The notes beneath the pieces were generated by a model. The model ran no database searches. It worked only from the letters and a program-made list of their open reading frames with translations, and had not been told where the DNA came from. Below are positions 36,275-48,765 of a stretch of DNA of 64,000 bases, piece by piece. Numbering within the stretch: the stretch's first letter is position 1; every line of letters starts with the position of its first letter. A program made the position numbers and the translations under genes. The stretch comes from Rhizophagus clarus (Eukaryota; Glomeromycota; Glomeromycetes; Glomerales; Glomeraceae). The DNA is taken from NCBI GenBank assembly GCA_015698045.1, contig BLAL01000160.1:930001-994000 (forward strand), in the 5' to 3' direction.

Positions 36275-38447
36275 ATGGATCATGATAATTATCGTGCTCC
36301 TTTTAACTCCGACGTTTCTCTCTACTTCAAGAAAATTGCTCTTAAGAATTGGTCTCACAAGCACTTTTATGAACAAACTAATATTATAGATTTAGAACAA
36401 GCAACTCTTGTCTGGTACGAAGACCTCTTTACGATAAAAAACCTTCCTGGCTCATTGCTCAGCGATAAATTGCTTGATACAATTATAAAGAGAAAAATGG
36501 CTGACACGTCCGCTGTTAGCGAAAAGAAGCGCAAATACGCTGAAGACGATGTACACACTAACTCTGTGAGTCTCCCAATGTAAGCACATTCAGAAGGAAC
36601 ATTGCTTTAGCTGATAGCTTTTTGCTTTCCTTATTAGGTCATGACGTCTGCTGAACTTCTGAAATGTTCTTTTGGTCACCATTACAAATATACAAAACAG
36701 AAACTGGGTGCGCCTGGGATCTCAGCATCATCCAATGCCCCAGTAGCTGCTTCTGCTGTTAATCAAGATAATGAATTTTTTGAAGGGGCATCTATAACTT
36801 CCGGAAAGGTGAGTATAATTCAGCAATTTTATAAGCAAATTAATTCTGTATTAATACGACTGACACATCATAACTGATAAATCATTTTTGATAATATGGC
36901 ATAGACAAAAACGTTTAACGACGAATATGTTAGCTCAACTGTGGATATACAAGACGATTCAGTCCAAAATTTACATATAGATCACATCCTCTCTCCACTT
37001 CTAGATAGTACGAAAGAAGGAATTACAAAAGAAGATTTGATAAATTCAGTGATCTATGCCTCTGACATTTTCGGTCAAATTGAATTTCCATTATATTATA
37101 ATAAACTTAGATCTTTATGGAATAACCATGATGCTACAACCTATCATGTAATCGATTTAGGGAATAAAGAGACATTGACTCAGGTTCATGAACTTTTAGA
37201 CGAGGATGAGTTGAAATTGTTATATAGTAGGTTAGTATTGGATGATGAGAATATGTACATAGGCGAAAAGACACGTAAATATTTAGAACTGTTTGATCAG
37301 ATTATAGAGGAGGATGAGGAGGAGAACTTGGAAGATGACGAAGTTGTGGACGAGGTAGCAGGCAATGAACTTGTAGATAAGAATAGTGAAAAGACGGAAA
37401 ATATGAAAGGAGAAAACGAAAAGTTTAATGAATCAATTGCTAAAATGGAAGAAATAGTGCGTCAATTGGATGGCTTACCCGAAAAATATCATTATCTTTC
37501 CAACACCTTTCCCATACCCGCACAACATTACGATCAATCCAAAATGCCAGATATGTTTATCATTAAGAGTGTATCTAGTCACTTAGATACTATCGTAAAG
37601 ATGAATGGAGCCATGAAAGACACACCTGAACGTACATGGACTGCTCATGTACTAGCATATTTGTTTTTTGTTACATTTTGCTTTATCAATTCATCACGTT
37701 ATTTTTCATGTGAGCGAAATATTTCTACAAAAATTGATGTTCAAGAAAACGATTTTAAAGCTGATGGTGTATTTGAGTTTTTTGAACGACCAATGCAAAT
37801 TCCGTTATTCTTACTCGAAGTATCAGAAGGTCCCAAAAATCCGGATCCGGACAAAATTGAAGAAGACAGGCAGAAATTGATGAATGAGGGCGTTTTTGCT
37901 ATTAATAAATTCATGACAAAAACGGAACTGCCAACGTGGGAAGTGTGTAGTAAATTGAAAGTTTTCTTGGCTCAAGGATTTAGTAAGTTCTTTCAAATGT
38001 TTTTGTGCCACAAATATTTCCTCGTTTTAATACGTAATTTATTGATTATTTTCAGGCGATAATGTTGAAATCGGCCAAATGATCTTTGTTGGATCAGGCT
38101 TGTATTTATATGCGCCATTTACAATTCCGGCTCTCACTATTCCAACCTCTATTGATAACGTAGAGCATGTACCTCGACTTATTCGAGCACTCTTATGCTT
38201 ACGATATAATGTTCTTAAAGAGATTAAATTATTTAAGAAGTTTGCAAAAGAAGGACAGCGGTATATTGCGAAACCATTAACTAAGTATGCAACTGGTGTT
38301 ACACCAGGACGGCATAAAGCTGTAACGTTTGCGGAATTTCTACCGAAAATATCAAAAGAAGGATATAAGAGGGGAAAGGGAAAGGGAAGGGGAAGGGGGA
38401 GAGGAAGGGGGAGAGGGAGGGGTCAGGAAGCGCAGGATTCTATATAA
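36275..38447 (+). CDS. Orphan protein, possible PD-(D/E)XK-like core, RG-rich tail, 643 aa
   Basis: Exons are 36275-36565, 36638-36808, 36905-37982 and 38056-38447, all GT-AG and in phase. I do not recognise the family with certainty. Residues 1-154 are mixed polar, with a basic KKRKYAEDD segment near residue 85 that could be a nuclear signal. A glutamate-rich coiled stretch (QIIEEDEEENLEDDEVVDE) lies at about 290-320. From residue 439 the sequence KADGVFEFFERP, followed 18 residues after the Asp by LLEVSEGP, resembles the Asp and Glu-x-(Lys) strands of PD-(D/E)XK nuclease folds, but Ser replaces the usual Lys. The C-terminus is [14 protein letters not shown], an RG tract suited to RNA binding or arginine methylation. 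No membrane segment is convincing. Confidence 0.8.
38367..38422 (+). repeat. 56-nt pure purine tract coding for the RG tail
   Basis: Every base from 38367 to 38422 is A or G, rich in GGGGA and GGGGGAGA. It encodes the Lys/Arg-Gly tail of the orphan protein. The use of GGG and AGG codons differs sharply from the AT-rich surroundings. A nearly identical tract codes for the RG segment of RAT1 at 44941-44969. Confidence 0.85.
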
Positions 38448-40965
38448 ATTTATTTTTATATAATGATTATACATTTCGAGAGCTGTTAATTTCAAATTTG
38501 AGATTTCACATTATTATTTACTGCATAACATACAATTATTTTATTAATCGCGTGACGTGTTAAATTTTTGCTCGTTTACTTCGATCATATGTGAGAATAA
38601 ACACACGAAAAATATTCTCGGTATAATTCAAACTTTTGTTGCAGGTGTTTATTTATATTCTGAAAAGTTAATTTATGCTTGCTTTGTGGAAACGAGTATC
38701 TCATGTCTATCTGCAGTCTGCACCAATCGATTTAATTAACGTTGCTAATTAATCTATCCTGAATGTGTTTACCATGGCTAGTTGTGATTGTCTTTCCAGG
38801 AATGTTTCGAAAAACATCATGCCTTCTCATATATTCGAAGCCGGGGAATTTTATTTATCTCCAAACAAGTTTTTTCGGTTTTTATGAAGGTAATTTATAT
38901 TCAATAATTTTGTAATAATATATTAAAAAAGATTTGAAGCAACATCAGATTCGAATTATTGTAACTGAAGTTCTCTTGCTTCTTTTTGCTCTTATTTCTT
39001 TAAATCCATCTGAGTAATCATCTTTTGCAATTTTATTATTTGTGGATAAATGAAGTTTAGATTGTTTCATTAATTGTGACATATTAGGAGTCTGATGTCA
39101 AAAGCATTTTTCCCGGTAAAAAAATCCTAAATTTTTGGTTTAATAACTTCATTCTAAAATGGCATTCAAACAGTAAATAAATATATTATAACCTAAAAAA
39201 ACAATGTGTGACTTCGTCTTCTTAAAAAATACAAAAGAAAAAAATTTTTAAATTAAGAGAAATGAGCACAAAAGATTTTACTTATTATTTTTTGAAATGT
39301 AAATGTTTTTTTGGAAAAAAAAAAAGCTGTCATGTGAAAGAGACAATAATTTAGAATGTTTTTGTAAAATTTGGAGAGAAAATAATGGGAAGGGCTTTTA
39401 AAGTTTATATTAAAGTATGAAAATGTAATCAATCATCTTAGTGAGAAGTTTATTATAAGATAAACTAACTTTAATGTTCATATCGGAATTACATTCATAT
39501 CGGAATTACAAAAAAAATTTTCGTTGGACTAACGAGCAAAAAAATGGTGAATTAGATAAGCAATGCGTGATGGATTAATGTTTTTGTTTTTTTGTTTCTA
39601 GATAATAACGTTAATTTTTATGTACTGTAAGCCCACGTGTAATTACGAAATTGCTCCAACTTCTCCAACTTCCCGTGCGACATTGTTTTTCATAATGCTT
39701 TATCCATTCTTATTGGTTAATTATCGAGTCTCCATTAAAATTAAATTTTACAAGGTCTAATTTTTAAATACTGGATCAATATTAAAAGCTTCTAATACAT
39801 AATATCATCTTTAACATTTTTGGGACAAAGATTTCTTTAAAAATAAAATTTTAAGTTTCTATACATTATTTCAAAAATATCGAAACTTCATTTTTAGATG
39901 GAAGATCGTAAATTTCTTACAGCATAGGATTGTATATGCTCCAAGCACGACTCTCGTGAAGTATTTGACATTTTCTTTACTGCTCTCACACTGATACAAT
40001 TTAATTCCACAAATCGTAGAGACTCCATATTGATATTATCCTTGAGCGAAGCTCATACGTATCCATTTTTATTATAGATTCAAGCATAAAAGCAACAAAT
40101 ATTATACTATTACTATTCCCATAAAAAAAATGCATTAAATTGTAATTTTAAGAAATATCAAATGTTAAGAATAAAGAAAAAAGAATAATTGATTTAGACC
40201 AATTATGAAGTCTCTCAGACTCTTTCTTTGTCCTTTTTTCATGATTTTTCCGATAATTCCTCTGCTATTCTATTATTAGCATTATGAAATAATAAACAAA
40301 CAATATTCCCCATTTCAGTTTTATGTAGGGTAGAATAAATGAGTTTGACCTTTAAAATATCAGAATCTTTATTGTAAACTGGATTAGATTAAATAATTCA
40401 CACAAATCGGTATTCCCTTTACATGAAACATTGATATCGTAAGATATAAGAAGGTCATCCGTAACATCTACACAAATTTATGAGGTTGTTAAGAATATTA
40501 CATGTTAATTATTAGAACCATTTACAAAAATTTTGCGTGAATTTGAAAGTGATCAATTTAATTTGTCATTAATTTAAAATGGTTATTCGTAAAAAAAATA
40601 TATTTTTTTTTTGAATTATAGATTTATAGATGAAATCATGAATTAATTATATTCAGGATGTCCTTGTTTCTGAAACAGCAATGAGATTAATATTTGAAGA
40701 TATTTGGTGGTAATGTTCTTTGGAACATGATGACAGCCAGTAGCGATTGTGATAATGAATTATTTTGCTAATGTATAATTAGTTAGTAAAAATTAATAAT
40801 TAATAATTTCGGTTACACAGTCTGATGAATCATCAAAAGAGATATATGTATTTACTATCTCGTGACTACTGTAATACAAACTTCCGAAATATAAAATAGC
40901 ACTAATTCATTAAGAATATAGTTACGAAATACTCGTAAAAATTTAAACACTGTAAATTTATTGTC
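38448..40965. other. Gene-free spacer upstream of RAT1
   Basis: About 2.5 kb of AT-rich sequence without a supportable gene. An 18-bp tandem pair (ATTCATATCGGAATTACA type) lies near 39477-39512, and A/T runs are frequent. No recognisable coding islands were found. Confidence 0.5.
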
Positions 40966-43900
40966 ATGGGGGTTCCAGCTCTTTTTAGGTATGAGATTTA
41001 ATTTTGATTAACTCTAGTTCAAAATTTATTAATTTCTTGTATTTTAGATGGTTGTCCAAAAAGTATCCAAAAATCATTGAGCAAGTTATCGAGGAGAATC
41101 CAATTGAAGTTAACGGAGTCAAACTTCCAGTTGATATTTCTAAACCAAATCCAAATAATATTGAGTTTGACAATTTATATTTAGATATGAATGGTATAAT
41201 TCATCCTTGTTGTCATCCTGATAATAAGGTAAACTTTTAAAATTTATCAATAAATCAGCTTTTTCAAAGTTTTACTTGATTGGCTAATTTAGTTTTTATT
41301 TTTATTATTTATAAGCCTGCTCCAGCTACAGAAGAAGATATGATGGTCGAAGTAATGGAATATACTGAGCGAATAGTTGCTATGATCCGTCCAAGAAAAG
41401 TTTTATATCTGGCTATTGGTAATTACACTCAATAACAATTATTTATTTTGTAAAGTTAAATTTAACAAATTGTGAAAAGAGCTTTTGACAAAATCGTTAT
41501 ATCTTAGACGGTGTTGCACCTCGTGCTAAAATGAATCAACAGAGATCTCGTAGATTTAGGACTGCACAAGAGGCAAAAGAAAAGGCAGAAGAAACAGCTC
41601 AGGAAATAGAAAGAATCGAGGGTATTGTCTTTGTGTAATTGTGTGATTAAATAATTCTCAAATAGTTTTGATTTCTGTTAACCTTCTATAATATTTATAG
41701 CGTCAGGTCAATCAATAGATCAAGAAGTTAAATCAAAGAAGTCTTTTGATAGTAATTGTATAACACCAGGTGTTTGTCATTTTATCATTTCGTAAGTGAT
41801 CAAGCTTGTTATTAACTTCATTAATTATATTTAATTAAATAATAGGTACACCCTTTATGGCACGTCTTGCGGTATGTTTGCGATATTGGATCGCAGATAA
41901 GCTCAATACAGAACCAGGATGGAAAAATGTATGCCACAATTTTTTCTAGTTTCAATTTCTATTCTGATTCTTTAATAAGAAATTATTGTATTATTCTTTT
42001 TGTCTAAAAATTGAATGTTTATTTTTATAGTTAAAAGTCATTCTTTCTGATGCAAGTGTACCAGGTGAAGGCGAACATAAAATTATGGATTTTGTTCGTG
42101 CGCAACGTGCCAGTCCATATCACGATCCTAATACTCGTCACGTAATATATGGATTGGTTGGTTTATTTGTTTATTTCTAAACAATTTCTGTCGTTATTTA
42201 TAACGATTGAATTTGCTCACAATTCTTGTTAATTTATAGGATGCCGATCTTATAATGCTTTCGTTAGCTACGCACGAACCCCATTTCAAAGTTCTACGAG
42301 AAGACATTTTCTTTCAAGAGGGAATTTATAAAGCATGTTTTATTTGTGGTCAATCTGATCATATGGCTAATCAATGCACAGGTTTTGTTTGAAGAAAATT
42401 TTTTTTTTTTTTTTTTTGGAAAATATTTGATTTTTTAATCTCGTGATGCATTTTTTTTTCCATAGGTCGTGCAAAACAAAAACAGGGGCAATATGATGAG
42501 AAAGGGAAGGCCACGGCTATAAAACCATATGTTTTTCTGAATGTTCAAGTTCTTCGAGAATATTTGGAAATTGAACTTAAAGTATCTAATGTACCTTGGC
42601 CATTTAATTTGGAGAATGCGATTGATGATTGGGTATTTCTTTGCTTTTTCGTAGGTAATGATTTTCTTCCTCACTTGCCATCTTTGGAGATCAGAGAAGG
42701 TGCAATAGATACTTTGATAACTATATGGAAACGTTGTCTCCCGTTAACGAGTGGTTATTTGACAAATAGTGGAAACGTAAGTTTGATCTAGTTACTATTG
42801 TATTGAAATTCAAGATACTTAAGCTAGTTACTATTCCATATATAGGTGGACTTGAATAGGTTACAATATTTAGTTACAGAACTTGGCAAACAAGAAGATG
42901 ATATTTTTATTCGACGACATAAAAGTAAGTGTCATATCATTTAATTTATCATTTAATTTCATACATTCTACGCCTGACGTACACAACCTGTATGGTGTCT
43001 TACTAAAATTTTGATCGATAGATGAGCAAAGACGAGCACCTCCGCCTCCACCTCCACCTCAAAAACGTCGAAAGACTAAAGCAAATAATGGCGGCGTTTA
43101 TCAGTCACTCGAATCATCCCAAACCGAAATTGATAACTTACAAACCTCCTCGAATAATGAAGCTAGCCTTCCTCATTTACCAATTGGAATGCCCTTACTC
43201 CCAGTAAAAGGATTTGATTCACAACTACGTGCAAAATCAAATCAAGAAGTTGTTAATAATAGACAAGAATTACGGATAGCTAATATAAATGCTGCACAAT
43301 CATTGAAGGCAGAGTTAAATAGTTCCGGTGTCTCTGTTTCGACGGCAAATAGTGATATAGAAATCAATAAAAACCTGAATTCTGATATTTCTGTTTCTGA
43401 GACGATTAAACAAGATACTGATGAAAAGGTTACGTTAGCTACAAAGAGAAAAGCAGATAAATTAGACAACGAGATTAATTCCGAAGGCGACGATGATGTT
43501 AATGATGTTGACGAAGATTCACCAAGCGTATCAAAAGATAGTGAGGACTCAATTAGGTAAACATATATCGTAAATTTGACTCTTTAATCAAACTTAGTTA
43601 CTTAATGCAAAAACAATTCAATAGATTATGGGAAGCAGGATTTAAAGATAGATACTATAAGCAAAAATTTGGTATTGAGCTACCAAATAAAGAATTTCAA
43701 AAAAAGTATGTTTGTTTATTTCGGTAAAGGAAAAAGAAAAATTTTTTTTTTCATATTAATGGTTTATACTATATTTTTTTTCCTAGTCTTGCGAAAAGTT
43801 ATATTGAAGGCCTCTCTTGGGTTTTACAATATTATTATCAGGTACAATTTTATTAAAATTTCACTAAAAGTAATTATGTTAATTATATTAACACTTACTT

Positions 43901-45273
43901 ATACATATTAAATTACAGGGCGTCCCATCTTGGAAATGGTATTATCCTTACCATTATTCGCCGTTCGCATCAGACTTCGTTGATATTGGTGACTTTCAAA
44001 TTAAATTCGAATTAGGTGAACCTTTCAGACCTTTTGAACAATTAATGGGTGTATTACCAGCACAAAGGTAATTACAATTTTTTTTTTTCTACCATTAATT
44101 ACGTACATATTAACTTTATAAATTTTTATTATTTATTAAATGAATTGTAGTAAAGAACATTTACCAGTACCTTTTCATAAACTTATGACTGACAAAGATA
44201 GTGATATAATAGACTTTTATCCAGAAAATTTTAAAATAGATTTAAACGGGAAAAGATACGCGTGGCAAGGTGCATATACACATTATTATTGTATTCCTTA
44301 ATACATCATGCTCCATATAATTAAATGCATTTTTTTATTATTTATAGGAGTCGCTCTACTTCCTTTCATTGATGAATCACGTTTACTTAAAGCCATTGAA
44401 TCAGTTTATTCTCAGTTAACTACTGATGAAATTATGAGAAATACAACTGGATCCGAAGTCCTTTGCTTTAGCAACAGTCATAAATTATATAATAAATTGT
44501 GCCACTTATATTCAAACCAGAACTCGGATAAGGTGAGGTTTAATAAATTTTTTGAAACAAGTGAATTTTAAGTGAATTTTATTAATTTAATTTTTATGGC
44601 AGCCTATACCGTTGGATCCAACTATTAGTGACAAGATGATTGGATTTGTTTCAAGAAATCCAAATTTTGTACCTAAAAGTACGTTTCGTTCACCTTTAAT
44701 TGAAAAAAATATGCCGGATATTAATGACGACAGATCATTGAGGTATACTTTCTTATATTGATTCATTATTTTGATTTAATTAAGAATTCTGACTCGATTC
44801 TTTTGTATATTTTCAGTGTATTCTATTATCTTCCTGCTAAAACAGCTGCCAACACACATAAGTCTATCCTTTTACGAAACGTCAGAATGGATCCTCCGGT
44901 TTTAGGATGGGAGGATCATGAATGTGTGAGAAATGGTGGTAGAGGAAGGGGGAGGGGGAGAGGGAGGGGTTCCCCAAGAGATGACCGTTCTTATCACAAT
45001 AACCGTGATACGCATGGTTACCAAAATAGACATTATGTTCCAGATTATCAAAATAATCGTGATATGCGTAGCTACCAAAGTAGATCATACATTCCTGATT
45101 ACCAAAGTAACCGGGATGTACGTAGTCACCAAAATAGACCATACATTTCTGATTACCAAAGTAACCGTGATACTCACAGTTACCAGAGTAGACCCTACCA
45201 GAGTAGACCTTACCAGAGTAGACCTTACCAGAGTAGATCTTATACTCCCGATTACCAAAATAACCGTCATTGA
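40966..45273 (+). CDS. RAT1: 5'-3' exoribonuclease 2 (Rat1/Xrn2), 983 aa, 18 exons
   Basis: Rat1/Xrn2 degrades 5'-monophosphate RNA in the nucleus, processes rRNA and terminates RNA polymerase II with Rai1. Exons start at 40966, 41048, 41316, 41508, 41701, 41846, 42031, 42240, 42466, 42846, 43022, 43625, 43787, 43919, 44151, 44348, 44603 and 44817, all GT-AG with phases closing. Key residues are [15 protein letters not shown], the catalytic D54 in [42 protein letters not shown] and the second acidic pair D234/D236 in [16 protein letters not shown]. The nuclear-type CCHC knuckle is C266-C269-H274-C279 ([14 protein letters not shown]). A proline run lies at about 417-423. The [20 protein letters not shown] block is intact. 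The C-terminus carries RG repeats and an 18-residue tandem repeat. The length is typical of Rat1. Confidence 0.97.
44941..44969 (+). repeat. Pure purine tract coding for the RAT1 RG segment
   Basis: These 29 consecutive purines encode [10 protein letters not shown]. The sequence equals the 3' part of the tract at 38367-38422 except for one extra six-nucleotide GGGGAG unit. Confidence 0.8.
44992..45270 (+). repeat. Coding minisatellite in RAT1 C-terminus
   Basis: A tandem array with a 54-bp period encodes the degenerate unit DYQ-x-NRD-x-x-SYQ-x-R-x-Y-x-P, about four copies. Embedded at 45181-45240 are four copies of a 15-bp unit (TACCAGAGTAGACCT) encoding YQSRP. Repeat units differ mainly by point substitutions that keep the frame open. 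The protein segment is Tyr/Arg/Gln/Asn-rich and low in complexity. Confidence 0.85.
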
Positions 45274-46622
45274 AAAATGTACTTGTATTATTATTATATT
45301 TTGGGTCAGATTTATTTCGTTTATAGTAACGAATTTGTGCATCAAATCTTATTGCACAAATAAGTTTAACTCCAGAATTAATGTTGTTGCAGGTAATAGA
45401 AGAAGTAATTCCAGAATTTTTTTTTTTTTTATAATTAACCAATAAAATGCTTCTAATTTATATTTAATATTTTCATAATACAGCGATCAGTTTTGTAACA
45501 TAATTGAATACATATATTACTTTTAAAAAGAAAAAAAGAAAATTTAATATTAAAATTTCTTTATAATTCTGATATTATTATCTAGTAATTATAACTTAAT
45601 TATAGACATCCAATACAAAATTTTTAATATAGGGTAGTGAAAACTTTGTATAATATAATGATCTTGTAGGTAGTGTTTTACAAAAAGATTTGATTAAATC
45701 AAATTCGAGTTGATTCAATTTGATTTGATTCGTTTCAATTCAATTCAAATTAAATTAAATTAAATTGATTTAATTTTTTTGATTTAACTCAAATTTGATC
45801 TGTAAGGAATACTAATAATAAGATTAAACTTATACTTGTAGTTAAAAGTATGGCTGAATCCAAAATTCCGAAACTTTAGTCTGAAACTAATATCAAAATC
45901 TGATATATAAGCTTAAACTATTTTTTAGTATTTTTTGTTATAGTCCGAAATCTTTTTTATTAGTTTTATTATGTTATTTATTAATTATTACAATTATTAC
46001 AATTTTTATATTATTGATGGGTTAAATTACTAAAAAAAATTAAATTTACTATTTTAAATTAAAATATTAATTATTCTCTATTAAGACACTACATTTTTTT
46101 TAAAGAATTAATAGAATATAAATATATTTTATAGATCTTTGGTTTAATAGGTTAAAGTTAACAGATCGTGATAAAAGAGACTAAATAGAATAATTGACTA
46201 TATAAATTTTACTAATTAATAAAGACGTATATTCATCATCATAGTAATTCTCGTGTAAATTAAGTGAAAAGAGCCAGTTGAAGAAGTGAAGAGCAATCGG
46301 CGATAATAAAGTCAAACCGATTAATAGCTATTATTTAATTTATTGTATACTCTAAGATTATTTCACATAATTATTGAAGAAAGTTTCAAATCAGATCAAT
46401 TGACATCAAGGTATGGGAATTAATTTTGGTACATTATTAAATTTGAAAATAAGGAGAAAATACGCAAAGAAAAAGTATAACAACATTATTTCATAATTTG
46501 CATTGAAAAAATAAGGCTAATTCCGATGACGTTTTTATCTCACGTGACCTCAAATAATTATTTGAGGATTAATACATTGATAGGGATTCAGTTCTGCTTT
46601 ACAATGTTAATTTAGATCTATT
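45274..46622. other. Spacer between RAT1 and LRR/coiled-coil copy C
   Basis: About 1.35 kb, strongly AT-rich. Near 45690-45790 there is a simple-repeat patch built of ATTTGATTC, AATTCAATT and AAATTAAATT words. The upstream element of copy C lies at 46541-46557. There is no gene. Confidence 0.5.
46541..46557 (+). promoter_or_regulatory. Candidate shared upstream element, copy 2
   Basis: CACGTGACCTCAAATAA lies 82 bp upstream of copy C. It includes the palindromic E-box CACGTG and matches the element at 32996-33012 at 15 of 17 positions. Confidence 0.35.
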
Positions 46623-47549
46623 ATGGTAAAGATAAAGGCTCAACAATGGATAAACGAAATGTTTCCCTCTCGGGAAGGTAAAAAGAAAGTAAAGAGCCTA
46701 TGCATTCGTTTGAACGGAGGAACTAACAAAATCGAACAAACAAACTATGAATTTTTTAATGTTGAATTAGAAGGCGAATTAGATCTTAACGAATTTAAAA
46801 ATTTAGAAGATTTGGCTATCTGGGGTAACGGGACTAGTACATTGCAACCAACTACTAACTTGAAGATTAATCAATGTTCTAAATTGCAAAAATTATATAT
46901 TGATTGTACAAATCTAAGTGAATTAATTTTAAGATCTAATCAAGAGATTACGTCGCTTACAATTGAAGGATGTATTAACTTACTAAAAATAGAAGGAATG
47001 GAAGAGTTACCAAAGCTCCAAGATTTAAAGATTTGGAATAAAAATACTCAACTTAAAATTCCTTTTAATAAAGATAATTGGAAGCAAGGACTTCAAGAAT
47101 TAAGACGAAAAAAAATTCTTTCTCTCGAAGAAAAAATCAACAAAAATGAACAACAATTGCGAGAACTGGCCGATATGGTTTTGCCTAACATTACTTTTGA
47201 TCTTGGCAAACTGAAACAAGAAATAGCAAGATTAAAATTAAATGAATTATCACCACAAGCAAGAAAGCAAAAATCTGAATTAGAACGACAAATAAATAAT
47301 ATCAAGACTAATATAAAAAGTAATTCTGAAACAATAATTGACTTGCTATTAGAAACTCAAGAGCAAATCATTGGAAAGAATGACCCTTTAGTTCAAGCTC
47401 AGTTTACAGGACAATTAAACGCTTATTTAAATATTTTGGAGAAAAATTCATCCAAACAAGAATTACAAGCACTTTTAAATAAGAAAACTGAACTTATACA
47501 ACTAGAGAAGCAAATAGATAAACTTCAAACTGAAATTCAGCAAAAATGA
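46623..47549 (+). CDS. LRR/coiled-coil family protein, copy C, 308 aa
   Basis: An intronless paralogue of the gene at 33142, similar over its full length. N-terminal KAQQWINEMFPSREGKKKVK is followed by LRR-like units: LEGELDLNEFKNLEDLAIW, LKINQCSKLQKLYIDC, LTIEGCINLLKIEG and ELPKLQDLKIW. A coiled coil then fills about residues 160-308. Relative to copy A it has a six-residue in-frame insertion (KINKNE) at the start of the coiled coil and a shorter tail. No signal peptide or membrane segment. The open frame over 300 codons next to dead copies suggests retained function, which is unknown. Confidence 0.8.
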   Translation: MVKIKAQQWINEMFPSREGKKKVKSLCIRLNGGTNKIEQTNYEFFNVELEGELDLNEFKNLEDLAIWGNGTSTLQPTTNLKINQCSKLQKLYIDCTNLSELILRSNQEITSLTIEGCINLLKIEGMEELPKLQDLKIWNKNTQLKIPFNKDNWKQGLQELRRKKILSLEEKINKNEQQLRELADMVLPNITFDLGKLKQEIARLKLNELSPQARKQKSELERQINNIKTNIKSNSETIIDLLLETQEQIIGKNDPLVQAQFTGQLNAYLNILEKNSSKQELQALLNKKTELIQLEKQIDKLQTEIQQK

Positions 47550-47799
47550 ATTGATTAATTAATTAAAATTACTTAATTTTTACTGTTGATTTTTGATGTA
47601 TGATTGTTTGAAATTTTTAACTTTTTATTATTCTAATTTAATTAAAAACTGACCAAAGAAATCACTATTGATTTATGTATTCTTATTTATAACTTTTTTT
47701 ATTGTTAATGTGTAAGAATAGAATTATAACTTGGAATCTTTAACCAAAAGCCACATAAAATATGCTTAACAACGGTTATTCCCGCTCAAATAAGGAAAT

Positions 47800-48545
47800 A
47801 TTTGGAATGAGAAACAATCACATTAAAAGGATGAATTAGATCTTTATATAACGAATTTTAACAATCTAGAATATTTGGATTAAGAACCTATTTGGAATGA
47901 AAGTTCTTCCCAAATAATTGGATATGAACAACATTGAAATAACTAGGCGATATTATTTTACCCTACATTACTTAAACATAACAAGATAATTATTTCCATA
48001 AAGTAAAAATGATACCAAAAATGACGTAGTAGAAGAATAAATTACCTTTTTTTTCTTGAATTCAAAACCATTGGAAAATGATCTAGTTCAAAGATAAATT
48101 GACGAGACAATTAAACGTTCACCTAAGTAATTGTAAGCACTTTTAGATAAAAAGAACAAACTCTACAACTCTACAACTGGAATATCTGATTGCTAAACTT
48201 GAAAATTTGATCGATTGCGTGATTGCGTCATGTCTATACCCGGTATTTCCTCTTGAGGGGACGTTAAAACGGGATAGAATCACACGATCATACTAAAAAT
48301 ACTTGTCACCGGCTATTTTTCATTTTTATTGAATAATTTTACTAAATTTTCGGTTAATAAAAACTTACCCGTTATATGTCTCTTAATGCCGTAATTCCGG
48401 CCAAATCTACTCCGCTTTAACTGACCCCTATACGAGAAGATCATCATCATTTAAGGTTTTTCCAACAATTGGAATTGGAAGAACAGATGGATGAACAATA
48501 AACTAGAATTTAGCAAAATGAACAGCCACCCAATATTTGAAATAA
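47800..48545 (+). pseudogene. Decayed LRR/coiled-coil copy D, interrupted
   Basis: Blocks recognisable from copies A and C include GGATGAATTAGATCTTTATA, ACGAATTTTAACAATCTAGA, ACTTTTAGATAAAAAG and, far downstream at 48465-48545, the 3' end with its UTR (AACAGCCACCCAATATTTGA, compare copy A near 34050). Between about 48215 and 48460 lies unrelated sequence, so the copy appears split by an insertion. No frame remains. Confidence 0.6.
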
Positions 48546-48765
48546 TTACCTTTTTAATTAATTATACATGTAAAAAACTTCATTTTAAATTCATATCGAT
48601 GACTTATCAATACAAGAAAGTTGAACGTCTATCATAATTAAAATTTTATCTATCATGTGAACATTAGCCAATCAATCAAATTCTCCAAATTCACGTAAAC
48701 TGGCAATATCGCGTTCGTCTTTTTTACAGTTGTGTTATTTGTGTTAATGTGATTCTGAAACAATT

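Noticed and set aside
42435..42674. Minus-strand 79-codon frame
   Set aside because: It is antisense to RAT1 exon 9 and has no support of its own.
44882..45445. Long open frames antisense and in an alternative sense frame over the RAT1 end
   Set aside because: The tandem coding repeat keeps several frames open; only the RAT1 frame joins to the conserved exons.
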